DNA of 13,360 nt, taken from the NCBI GenBank assembly GCA_947478935.1, contig CANJXV010000039.1:1-13360 (forward strand), given 5' to 3'. The notes under the pieces are model-generated. The model made no database searches, was not told the origin of the DNA, and saw only the letters and a list, made by a program, of their open reading frames with translations. The DNA is from Comamonadaceae bacterium. GTDB taxonomy: Bacteria > Pseudomonadota > Gammaproteobacteria > Burkholderiales > Burkholderiaceae_C. The position numbers and the translations under genes were made by a program. Below, one piece after another: positions 7,006 through 13,360 of this stretch; position 1 is the stretch's first letter; each line of letters begins with the position of its first letter.

Positions 7006-8454
7006 CTAAAACGAATGTTCGATAGTAATAGAGCGATCTTTTTCAAGCGAGCTGAAAAATACCAGGCCACCGTAGGCGCACCATGCGCTTAGATAGGCAA
7101 AGCCGCCCTGGGCAAAATCAGCGTCTGGAAACAAAGAGTCCAGCAAAATGCTATTGGCGAACGGCAACTGGGACTTTGTCAGTTTTTTCATGGCGGGCTC
7201 TAATTTGTCTTCGGTATAGAGGCTAAAAACCAACTCCGCCTCCTCAGGGCACCCACCAATGGTGGCTTGTGCATCTACCCAATAAATACGGGTGGGTAAT
7301 CGCAAAGACGCCACCATCCACGAATAATGCTTTTTCGGACGAAGATGGTGGAATATGCCGTAGGAACATTCAGCGGGCAGCACGCCGGCTGCCGAGGAAA
7401 AGCGAAAACCCGTCACGATGCGTGTCGGTAAGGCCCCGTCCTCACTGTCAAACCGCAGGTCAGCGCCGCTACCCGGTTCCACGGCAATACGCAAGGGCAC
7501 TGACTTTTCCAAACTACACCATTGTCCGAGGTGGCGGTACCGATAATTACCAGGGCAGGCATCGGGGTAAATAACCACCTCTTGTAAATACCCTGGGGGT
7601 GCCGGGGGCGTGAGCATAAAAGCTTGCGCCTTTGTATCGTCCAGTTTGTCTGTTTGGTGCTTGGAATAGTCAAAATTACTGTGGGTAACTTGCAGTTGCG
7701 ATTCGTCCTGGGTGCTCACTGCGCACAGCATGCGGGTAAATCCACCATTGAGCTGAAAGCTAAACCGACCGTTGCCGATGCCCCCATCAAGCCATTGGGC
7801 AATATCAGGAAAATACGTACGCGCTTCAATCACCAAGGTCTGAAAAGGTGCCAAAGCAGCTAGCAGAACTTCGGTGCTTCTCTCTCGGCCTTGCGCATTC
7901 CTGATGCTGAGACGTGCGCGCTGGGGCGCTTGGGGTTGCGCTCCATTGTGTACTACACAAAATGAAAATACCGATGCGCTGTCGCGCAAGGTCCAGCAGC
8001 TTTCTTCACCGATGCAAATCGTACGGCGGTCTTCAATTTCATGCTGTGCGTAGGCACGCGCATAGGAGTGGACCATGGAAACGGACTCATCGGTTTCGTA
8101 AACCGCCATGACCGCCGCATAGGGGATTCGAATATTTTTGTTGCTAAAAGCTTCGATTTCTACCGAGCCTTCAAACGAGGCTGGTGGACGGAAGTTATAG
8201 ACCTCACTGGCTTCGAACAGCGGCCGGTGGCGATTTTGCAATTTTCCGTTCAAATCGCGGACATTAATCACAACGGATACTTCAGTCTTATTTTTGAATT
8301 TCCAGTAATTACTAATAGCAATCGTGGTTTGTAATTTGTCTGAATTCTTCGCCCAAAAAATGGCTGAGCTTCGGTAAACCTCACCAAAATTTCCTGCGTA
8401 GTTGTCGGCTTGAGAAATTCGCAAGGGCGCTTGGACTGTACTCAGTTGGTTCAT
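7006..8454 (-). CDS. Unrecognised 482-residue protein of the glycan cluster, with a repeated motif
   Basis: I do not recognise this family. The protein has no signal peptide, membrane helix or catalytic motif that I can name. It appears rich in beta strands: many alternating hydrophobic/polar runs with aromatic residues. A motif recurs three times: AVYETDESVSMVHS (117-130), AVSTQDESQLQVTHS (245-259) and SSLEKDRSITIEHS (468-481). Each is an acidic turn followed by a strand ending in His-Ser, and the last copy forms the C-terminus. This suggests three related beta-sandwich modules, perhaps with a role in binding glycan or protein. The ATG overlaps the stop of the CMP-sugar synthetase (ATGA, 8454-8451), and GGGGGT lies about 8-10 nt upstream, so translation is probably coupled and the function probably linked to the nonulosonate pathway. 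Composition matches the left-hand neighbours rather than the AT-rich right end. Confidence 0.75.
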   Translation of the reverse strand: MNQLSTVQAPLRISQADNYAGNFGEVYRSSAIFWAKNSDKLQTTIAISNYWKFKNKTEVSVVINVRDLNGKLQNRHRPLFEASEVYNFRPPASFEGSVEIEAFSNKNIRIPYAAVMAVYETDESVSMVHSYARAYAQHEIEDRRTICIGEESCWTLRDSASVFSFCVVHNGAQPQAPQRARLSIRNAQGRERSTEVLLAALAPFQTLVIEARTYFPDIAQWLDGGIGNGRFSFQLNGGFTRMLCAVSTQDESQLQVTHSNFDYSKHQTDKLDDTKAQAFMLTPPAPPGYLQEVVIYPDACPGNYRYRHLGQWCSLEKSVPLRIAVEPGSGADLRFDSEDGALPTRIVTGFRFSSAAGVLPAECSYGIFHHLRPKKHYSWMVASLRLPTRIYWVDAQATIGGCPEEAELVFSLYTEDKLEPAMKKLTKSQLPFANSILLDSLFPDADFAQGGFAYLSAWCAYGGLVFFSSLEKDRSITIEHSF

Positions 8455-9176
8455 TGCGAATTACCCCCTTTAGGTGCACCTTGCTCTTGCGACATTTGGC
8501 CAACGAAATACTCCGCCAGCGCAAAATCTTGCGGGGTATCAACGTCCAGTGCTTCTTGGTCTGATGAAATGACTAAAGCCAATGCATCTTTGCCAAAAAA
8601 CGTTTTTTCGCTGCGCAAGCGCTTTGAGCTAGTCAAATAAAAAGTGCCATTGACCACATAGGCGGGAGGCAAATCTTGAGAGCGCGTTTGCAGGCCGTCG
8701 CCGAGTACAAAAGGCACCAGGCTATCGCCTTCCAACCTAAATGTCCACATAGGGTGCGCTGGTGTCGGCGACACACCAATCACCGGACGCCCCAGCGCCG
8801 GATCGAAAAGGGCTAGCCCTCGGGCGATCGTGGCGCGGGTGCGAAAGGGCGAGGTCGGTTGTAGCAGCAACATGCCATCGACGGGACCGTGCTGGCTTTC
8901 GTACCAATCGAGCGCGTGTAAAGCGACATCCGTTCCACTGGCCGTATCGCTTGCCAGATTGGCCGGTCGCAGCCAAGGCACGTAGGCGCCGCCAGCACGG
9001 CCTACTTCGGCAATCGCCGGGTCATCGGTGCTGAGAAGAACGTTGCAAAGCTCGGGTAAACCCAGCGCCGCCTCCATCGTCCATTGCAACAGGGGCTTTC
9101 CGCCGAGCGGCATCAGGTTCTTGCCCGGCAGTCGCTTAGAGCCTCCACGCGCCGTGATCAATGCCAGTATCTTCAT
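8451..9176 (-). CDS. CMP-nonulosonate synthetase (NeuA/LegF/PtmB-type cytidylyltransferase)
   Basis: A 241-residue cytoplasmic cytidylyltransferase that activates a nonulosonic acid with CTP to give the CMP-sugar used by transferases. The CTP-binding motif ARGGSKRLPGKN is at 9-20; LLQPTSPFRT (104-113) and the metal/sugar region EALDVDTPQDFALAE (208-222) are also diagnostic. The length fits the single-domain bacterial enzymes. The family alone does not tell neuraminic, legionaminic and pseudaminic acid apart. The adjoining PtmE-type nucleotidyltransferase and NeuC/LegG epimerase favour legionaminic acid (LegF/PtmB), since pseudaminic acid synthesis does not use a hydrolysing 2-epimerase of that kind. 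ATGA overlaps at both ends (9176-9173 and 8454-8451) tie it to its neighbours. Confidence 0.92.
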   Translation of the reverse strand: MKILALITARGGSKRLPGKNLMPLGGKPLLQWTMEAALGLPELCNVLLSTDDPAIAEVGRAGGAYVPWLRPANLASDTASGTDVALHALDWYESQHGPVDGMLLLQPTSPFRTRATIARGLALFDPALGRPVIGVSPTPAHPMWTFRLEGDSLVPFVLGDGLQTRSQDLPPAYVVNGTFYLTSSKRLRSEKTFFGKDALALVISSDQEALDVDTPQDFALAEYFVGQMSQEQGAPKGGNSQ

Positions 9177-10225
9177 GCCCCGTCTTTGGCGCGGGCGGCG
9201 ACCAGATCATCGGGACGGCCCACATCGAGCCAGGGTTCGTGCATGGGGTAGGCCACGGTCCTCAAATTAAGTGACTGAAGTTTGGAAAACAACATGGGCA
9301 TATCGCAATGGCTTGCAAGCGTTAGCACACCAAGACTGTCCGGCGATAGGGCATACACACCGGCGTTGATATGGCTTCTGGCTACCGGTTTTTCCTCAAA
9401 CCCAATGATATTCAATCCTTGGGTTTGTACCACGCCAAAAGGATGCTGCCATTCATGTATGCGCACCGCCATGGTCGCGGCGGCATTGTGACGGACATGG
9501 AAATCGAGCAACTGCCCGTAATGAATATCGGTAATGACATCGCCGTTGGTAACGACAAAGGGTAAATGAGGTGCGGGCGCTAACAAGCTTAGTGCGCCGG
9601 CTGTGCCCAGTGGCATAGCTTCACGCACATAGTCGATGCGAACACCCAAGCGCTCACCGTTTCCAAAATGTGCTTCTACCATTTCACCTAAATAGTGGAT
9701 CGCCAAAATAAAGTGCACAAACCCGTCACTTTTGGCGCGCTCAATAATATGCTCGAGCATGGGTTTGCCAGCCACCTTGAGCATAGGTTTGGGGCAATCT
9801 TGTGTGTAAGGGCGCAGGCGCACGCCTTTGCCACCAGCCATGATCACCATGGAATTAGGCCTTGCACTAGGGGTTGAAATTTGCTCCCATAAATGCAGAC
9901 CCACCAAGGTATGGTTTTCATCCACCACCGGAACTTGCTGAATCTTATTGGCCATCATTAACTGCATGACCAAATCGCGCCCCATGCCCTCGGGTGCGAC
10001 TAAAGCGTCGCGGTGAATGATGTCGGTGATCGGACTGCTCAAGTCCAAGCCTTTGAGCAGACCACGGCGTACATCGCCATCCGAAATCGTGCCATATAGG
10101 GTGCCGATCTGATCGGTGATCAGGACAATCTTGATCGCCACCTGGTCCAGGTTACGAATGACATCGCCAATGGTGACGTGTTCACGCAGTACCGCGCGAC
10201 GCCAAAGTTGCTCTGTCGTACTCAT
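9173..10225 (-). CDS. CBS-domain sugar-1-phosphate nucleotidyltransferase (PtmE-like)
   Basis: A 350-residue fusion. Two CBS motifs occupy about 18-118 (LITDQIGTLYGTISDGDVRR in the first, QVPVVDENHTLVGLHLW in the second). A nucleotidyltransferase domain follows from about 125, with MAGGKGVRLRPYT (129-141), CPKPML, NGDV (227-230), FEEKP (276-280), NAGVY (287-291) and LDVGRPDD (333-340). This architecture matches Campylobacter PtmE, which makes GDP-glucosamine to start the legionaminic acid route; mannose-1-phosphate guanylyltransferases are the wider family. CBS modules usually bind adenine nucleotides and may tune activity. The start at 10225 is preceded by GAAAGGT about 10 nt upstream and lies 3 nt after the deacetylase stop. 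The end overlaps the CMP-sugar synthetase start. GDP-GlcN specificity is inferred from architecture and context. Confidence 0.88.
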   Translation of the reverse strand: MSTTEQLWRRAVLREHVTIGDVIRNLDQVAIKIVLITDQIGTLYGTISDGDVRRGLLKGLDLSSPITDIIHRDALVAPEGMGRDLVMQLMMANKIQQVPVVDENHTLVGLHLWEQISTPSARPNSMVIMAGGKGVRLRPYTQDCPKPMLKVAGKPMLEHIIERAKSDGFVHFILAIHYLGEMVEAHFGNGERLGVRIDYVREAMPLGTAGALSLLAPAPHLPFVVTNGDVITDIHYGQLLDFHVRHNAAATMAVRIHEWQHPFGVVQTQGLNIIGFEEKPVARSHINAGVYALSPDSLGVLTLASHCDMPMLFSKLQSLNLRTVAYPMHEPWLDVGRPDDLVAARAKDGA

Positions 10226-10228
10226 GGC

Positions 10229-10912
10229 CTAGGACCTTTCGCGCAGCAGCTCGAAGGCTTCCGCGGCATGAAAGCCCGCCGCGCTGCCTCGGACCATAGC
10301 CAAGGCCTTCACCGCTTCAGCGCTACGGGGGAAAGGGAAGGCGCCAAGCTCTGCACTGTAGATTTGCAATGCAGCTAGCTTGGCATCTAGGTGGTCGCCG
10401 ATATCGATGTAAACGTTGGGTCTGAATTGCTGATCCGGACGCAAACAAAATTCGGTCTCGGACAGCGTTTCATAGGCCAATATGCGCTCCACACTCGGAT
10501 AACGAAACCATTTGACAGAGCTTGCGACTGCATCAAAAGTCACGCGGTGATCGGAGTGGATGTCTGCCCAATGTGGCACAAAAATCTCGTGTGGCTGGAA
10601 GTTCTTAATGACTTGCGACACTGCATCGACCAACAAGCGCAAGGGAACCTCATCCAGTCGGGTACTTGGAAAATCAAGGCGATGAACCGCATTAAAGCCA
10701 ATGAACTGCGTGGCCTCTTTGATTTGCAGTTCTTTGCTAGCGACATCCTCAGCCGTCCAGCCGTGCGCTGCGTCGATACGGGTCATCAACACCAACGAGA
10801 CATGCCCGCCCTCGGCCTTGCGACGCAGCAGCGTTCCGCCGACGCCAAGTAATTCGTCATCAGGGTGGGGTGCGAAAACCATGGTTCTTCGCGGCTGGTG
10901 AATTGTGGTCAT
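10229..10912 (-). CDS. PIG-L/LmbE-family zinc deacetylase
   Basis: A 227-residue soluble protein of the family that removes N-acetyl groups from GlcNAc-containing compounds (MshB, BshB, PIG-L). The first motif is FAPHPDDELLGVGG (13-26) and the second HSDHR (119-123). By analogy with MshB, His16, Asp19 and His122 bind zinc and Asp18 is the base. No membrane anchor is present, so it acts in the cytoplasm, presumably on a sugar or nucleotide-sugar intermediate or on a finished nonulosonic acid so that another acyl group can be attached. It is locked into the operon: its ATG overlaps the epimerase stop (10912-10909) and its TAG is 3 nt before the next ATG. No clear Shine-Dalgarno precedes the ATG, which fits translational coupling. 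Substrate is unknown. Confidence 0.88.
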   Translation of the reverse strand: MTTIHQPRRTMVFAPHPDDELLGVGGTLLRRKAEGGHVSLVLMTRIDAAHGWTAEDVASKELQIKEATQFIGFNAVHRLDFPSTRLDEVPLRLLVDAVSQVIKNFQPHEIFVPHWADIHSDHRVTFDAVASSVKWFRYPSVERILAYETLSETEFCLRPDQQFRPNVYIDIGDHLDAKLAALQIYSAELGAFPFPRSAEAVKALAMVRGSAAGFHAAEAFELLRERS

Positions 10913-12075
10913 TGAAATACCGTTTTTAAAGGATCTTCAATTTTCTTGATTAGCGCTCGAAAATCATGGTTCCGAATAAATTCAAATATTTTAAGTGCAC
11001 TCGCTCCATCACCGTAGGGATTGGTAATTTTTGCAACAATTTCACGAAATGGTGTCGACTGGACGGTATCTATCGCATTTGAAATATCGTCAACATTTGT
11101 AGAACAGAATATGACATTCGCGCCGCAATACCGGTCTCGTTGCCGAAGTCCAACATTAATTGCGGCTAAGGGAATCGAAGCTGCCTCCAGAATTCCAGAC
11201 GACGAGTTTCCAATCAAGAACCGTGCACCGTGGTAGAGCCGCATAAACTCGTCCCTCGGAAGATTTTTATAAAACCAAAAGTTTGTATTATCGGTATAGC
11301 GTTCGATTATTTCGATAATCTCTTGGTGGCCCGGGTCACTATTAGGAAAACTGACGGCAGCAGGAATGCCTCTGATATATAGCGCTTTCAGAATATTTTC
11401 AAAAGCTTCACCCGGTGGCTCAGATTGCTTGTCCAGCGGGTGGTATATCAAAAGGGCATACGAAGTAAAGTCTTTGCCAAGCGAGGGTGAAGACGCCACC
11501 GAATCATTGGAGCTTCGTTTTCTCTCCGCAAACTTATCAAGGGCTGGGTTGCCAGAAACAAATATGCGGTGCGCAGGTTCGCCCATCCTCAACAACCTTT
11601 TTTTATGTTCCTCGATAGTAACGATGTGAAAAGTTGAGAGTTTCGAGGTTGCGTGCCGAATAACAGTGTCGGTGTGACCATCAGTTTCGTGGTCTCCACC
11701 AAAAAAATGGATGGTGGGAATATTCAAAAACGCGCCCAACATTCCACCGATCAGGACATCCTCGCGATCGCCAGCGAAGAGTATCAAATCGGGTTGCCAA
11801 TCGCTTACCAAGTCAATTGCACCTTGAAGCAGGGTGCCCGCAGATTTCAGTCGAGCCTTAAGGCTATCCGACTCATGCAAGCTTTCAATTTCCCCAAGTA
11901 TAGAAAATCCATCGGCCCGAATCTCATTAACGGTAGATCCAAAAGCGGGGGCCAAATGTGTACCGCCCACCAATAGCTTTAGATCAAAATGTTCTGAGTT
12001 ATGCAGGAGTTTGTAGACCGAACTGAGTAAGTCGTAATCAGAGCGAATGGTGGTAATGGCCAAGACTTTTCGCAT
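10909..12075 (-). CDS. neuC: Hydrolysing NDP-N-acetylglucosamine 2-epimerase (NeuC/LegG type)
   Basis: A 388-residue GT-B-fold enzyme that epimerises and hydrolyses an NDP-GlcNAc derivative to release the ManNAc-type precursor of a nonulosonic acid. Visible family marks are TTIRSDYDLLSSVYKLL (8-24; 'TgtRaDYgll' in NeuC), FAGDREDVLIGG (100-111), HFFGGDHETDGHTDTVIRHA (123-142), the GEPAHRIFVSGNPALD block (165-180), LIGNSSSGILEAAS (287-300), NVGLRQRDR (307-315) and NPYGDGASA (352-360). With the PtmE-type gene nearby, GDP-linked 2,4-diacetamido-trideoxyglucose (LegG activity) is the more likely substrate than UDP-GlcNAc, but sequence alone does not prove it. Base composition is clearly more AT-rich than in the genes to its left. 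It starts 4 nt after the WbqC-family stop and overlaps the deacetylase start. Confidence 0.9.
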   Translation of the reverse strand: MRKVLAITTIRSDYDLLSSVYKLLHNSEHFDLKLLVGGTHLAPAFGSTVNEIRADGFSILGEIESLHESDSLKARLKSAGTLLQGAIDLVSDWQPDLILFAGDREDVLIGGMLGAFLNIPTIHFFGGDHETDGHTDTVIRHATSKLSTFHIVTIEEHKKRLLRMGEPAHRIFVSGNPALDKFAERKRSSNDSVASSPSLGKDFTSYALLIYHPLDKQSEPPGEAFENILKALYIRGIPAAVSFPNSDPGHQEIIEIIERYTDNTNFWFYKNLPRDEFMRLYHGARFLIGNSSSGILEAASIPLAAINVGLRQRDRYCGANVIFCSTNVDDISNAIDTVQSTPFREIVAKITNPYGDGASALKIFEFIRNHDFRALIKKIEDPLKTVFQ

Positions 12076-12079
12076 AGTG

Positions 12080-12775
12080 TCAAATCGTCCGCAATAATTT
12101 AGCTGACTCGTGTGCCCCGAGATTCATGAGTAAATCAATGGCAGACATTCCAGGGATGAACTCATTTGTATTTTTCTGCGAATAAATCGGGTGTTTAAAC
12201 TCTTGGTACCGAAGTTCGATTCCTGCCTTCTGAAAATCAAGTTCGTTTTGGTAGTCCTTAGCGCCGGTGCCGGAGATATAACAAGACGCACCCGCAGCTC
12301 TAAGTAATTCGATAACCAACTCAGATTTTCGCTTACTACGGTCGTAGTCCAATTCACTCTGCCGGATAACTTGAACATTTATATCTAAAAATTCGATTAA
12401 GATTTTCATCGAATGAATCAATACATCGACAAGCATTTTCGTCTTACTTTTTAGTGCTAATTCAATTTCGTTTGCAATTGCAGCAAAGTGTACGTGAGAT
12501 TTGTAATTATTGGAAATAAAGTTCCAATGATCAGTTGTCCATTGCGGATCCGCAATCACTATTTCGGATATGAACTTACTTTGATAACCCTTTTTCTCTA
12601 TAGGAATAGTGAGAAACCTTTCTTTTCCAATATTCGAGAGTAGTTGAGTACGATTTTGGAAGGCGCTGTCTGATAGTTGAACTTCATCCATAACCATGAA
12701 AACTTGGCTAGAATGAATTTTGTGTAGCAACCCAAGCCATGGAAAATAGCAAGGCTGATGAATTGTGACAATCAT
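12080..12775 (-). CDS. WbqC-family protein
   Basis: A 231-residue protein of the WbqC-like family, common in O-antigen and flagellar glycan loci; its biochemical role is not known to me. Diagnostic segments are IHQPCYFPWLGLLHKI (5-20), VMDEVQLSDSAFQNRTQL (28-45), LTIPI (55-59), SCYISGTGAKDYQ (164-176), the ELRYQEFKHPIYSQ stretch (187-200) and FIPGMSAIDLLMNLGA (206-221). The length is typical, with no signal peptide or membrane helix. The ATG overlaps the stop of the upstream methyltransferase (12775-12772), and the AAGGAA just before it is close but may serve as ribosome binding site. The gene is distinctly AT-rich, more so than anything in the left half. It may add or transfer a substituent on the sugar; this is a guess from context. 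Confidence 0.85.
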   Translation of the reverse strand: MIVTIHQPCYFPWLGLLHKIHSSQVFMVMDEVQLSDSAFQNRTQLLSNIGKERFLTIPIEKKGYQSKFISEIVIADPQWTTDHWNFISNNYKSHVHFAAIANEIELALKSKTKMLVDVLIHSMKILIEFLDINVQVIRQSELDYDRSKRKSELVIELLRAAGASCYISGTGAKDYQNELDFQKAGIELRYQEFKHPIYSQKNTNEFIPGMSAIDLLMNLGAHESAKLLRTI

Positions 12776-13360
12776 TTCCTTACCATGACCGCGTAGTATT
12801 CAGAGGCTGTTATCTGAGTTGTCTCAGAATGTCTTTCGTAGTGACCGAAATCAAATATATTGAAGCCGTGAAAGGATTTATGAAATTCTTCTGTGTTCGC
12901 AAGGCTGATTACGACGCAGCCTTCTTGATGAGGTATCCTTTTATCAATCACACGCAGATTAGTCTCTAATTCAATAGAGTATTTTGCTTTTATGTCGCGA
13001 TGGGTAATCATGGTGGCTATAAATATACCCCCTTCACGCAAGGAATCGTGGATCCAATTTATTGCCTCGTTCAATCCTTTGAAGTCGTTGTAATACAAGA
13101 CTTGCCAAGCGACGATCACGTCAAACTGGCATGCTATTTTCGCTCTGTCTCGGGTATGATATATATTCTCAGGGTGAAATTTAGGTTCATTCGAAAATCT
13201 TTTTGCAAGATTATTAATACTTGCCTCCGATATTTCGATGCCATAGAACTGCCCCATGGATTGCATCAAAAATTCAGAGTTATTCCCAGACCCAAATCCG
13301 TAGTCCAGTACCTTACCAAGCGTGTTAATCCGATGCTTGTTTTGATGAAACAAGGTGACT
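12772..13360 (-). CDS. Class I SAM-dependent methyltransferase (start beyond window edge)
   Basis: The reading frame is open to the right edge of the window, so the true start probably lies outside; the only in-window start near the edge is a TTG at 13353. The visible 195 or so residues show the Rossmann-type SAM motif GKVLDYGFGSGNNSEFLMQS, then FYGIEISEASINNLAKRF (motif II, acidic residue Glu40 counted from the TTG), FDVIVAWQVLYYND (motif around 77-90) and the post-core SLREGGIFIATM. This is the common Methyltransf_11-type layout of small-molecule and sugar methyltransferases in surface-polysaccharide clusters. The substrate is unknown; a sugar O- or N-methylation is likely from context. The gene is AT-rich like the next one, with which it shares an ATGA overlap. 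Confidence 0.82.
   Translation of the reverse strand, partial: VTLFHQNKHRINTLGKVLDYGFGSGNNSEFLMQSMGQFYGIEISEASINNLAKRFSNEPKFHPENIYHTRDRAKIACQFDVIVAWQVLYYNDFKGLNEAINWIHDSLREGGIFIATMITHRDIKAKYSIELETNLRVIDKRIPHQEGCVVISLANTEEFHKSFHGFNIFDFGHYERHSETTQITASEYYAVMVRK

Noticed and set aside
1..13360. CRISPR arrays, tRNA or rRNA genes, insertion sequences, integrases
   Set aside because: No regularly spaced repeats, tRNA-like cloverleaf sequence, transposase or integrase motifs were seen on either strand.

Overview
The window looks like chromosomal DNA of a flagellated Gram-negative bacterium, most likely a betaproteobacterium of the Burkholderiales (Comamonadaceae-like). This rests on the look of the FliF/FliE/FliG proteins, the moderately GC-rich codon use of the left half and the sigma-54 control of the flagellar genes. 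The taxonomic call is an inference from memory of these families. All genes are on the minus strand except one.

Left third (1-4471), flagellar basal body and its control. Reading leftwards along the minus strand: a small four-cysteine protein (4471-4229), a near-perfect sigma-54 promoter (4213-4199), a sigma-54 activator of the FlrC/FleR type with a degenerate receiver domain (4155-2614), then fliE, fliF and the start of fliG, which runs off the left edge. The short gaps (29, 50 and 39 bp) suggest one operon that builds the MS ring, its rod adaptor and the start of the C-ring switch.

Middle (4472-6243). A 74-83 bp gap separates the small gene from the only plus-strand gene. That gene encodes a protein with about seven TPR repeats and a C-terminal glycosyltransferase-like domain. 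Its position between flagellar genes and sugar genes makes it a good candidate for the enzyme that puts sugar on flagellin.

Right half (6262-13360), a surface-glycan cluster entirely on the minus strand. From the right edge leftwards: a SAM methyltransferase (partial), a WbqC-family protein, a hydrolysing NDP-GlcNAc 2-epimerase (NeuC/LegG type), a PIG-L deacetylase, a CBS-plus-nucleotidyltransferase protein (PtmE type), a CMP-nonulosonate synthetase (NeuA/LegF/PtmB type), an unrecognised 482-residue protein with a repeated motif, and a TylF/MycF-type O-methyltransferase. Four of the junctions are ATGA stop/start overlaps, so translation is probably coupled. The PtmE-type, LegG-type and LegF-type enzymes together are the signature of the GDP-sugar route to CMP-legionaminic acid or a relative. 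The dehydratase, aminotransferase, N-acyltransferase and synthase of that route are not in the window and would be expected beyond the right edge. The PIG-L deacetylase, the methyltransferases, WbqC and the unknown protein would then tailor an unusual nonulosonic acid or the glycan that carries it.

Base composition drops clearly towards the right edge, from about 10,915 onward, although the genes there are joined by overlaps to more GC-rich genes. The glycan cluster therefore looks like a mosaic, partly acquired island set beside the flagellar operon.
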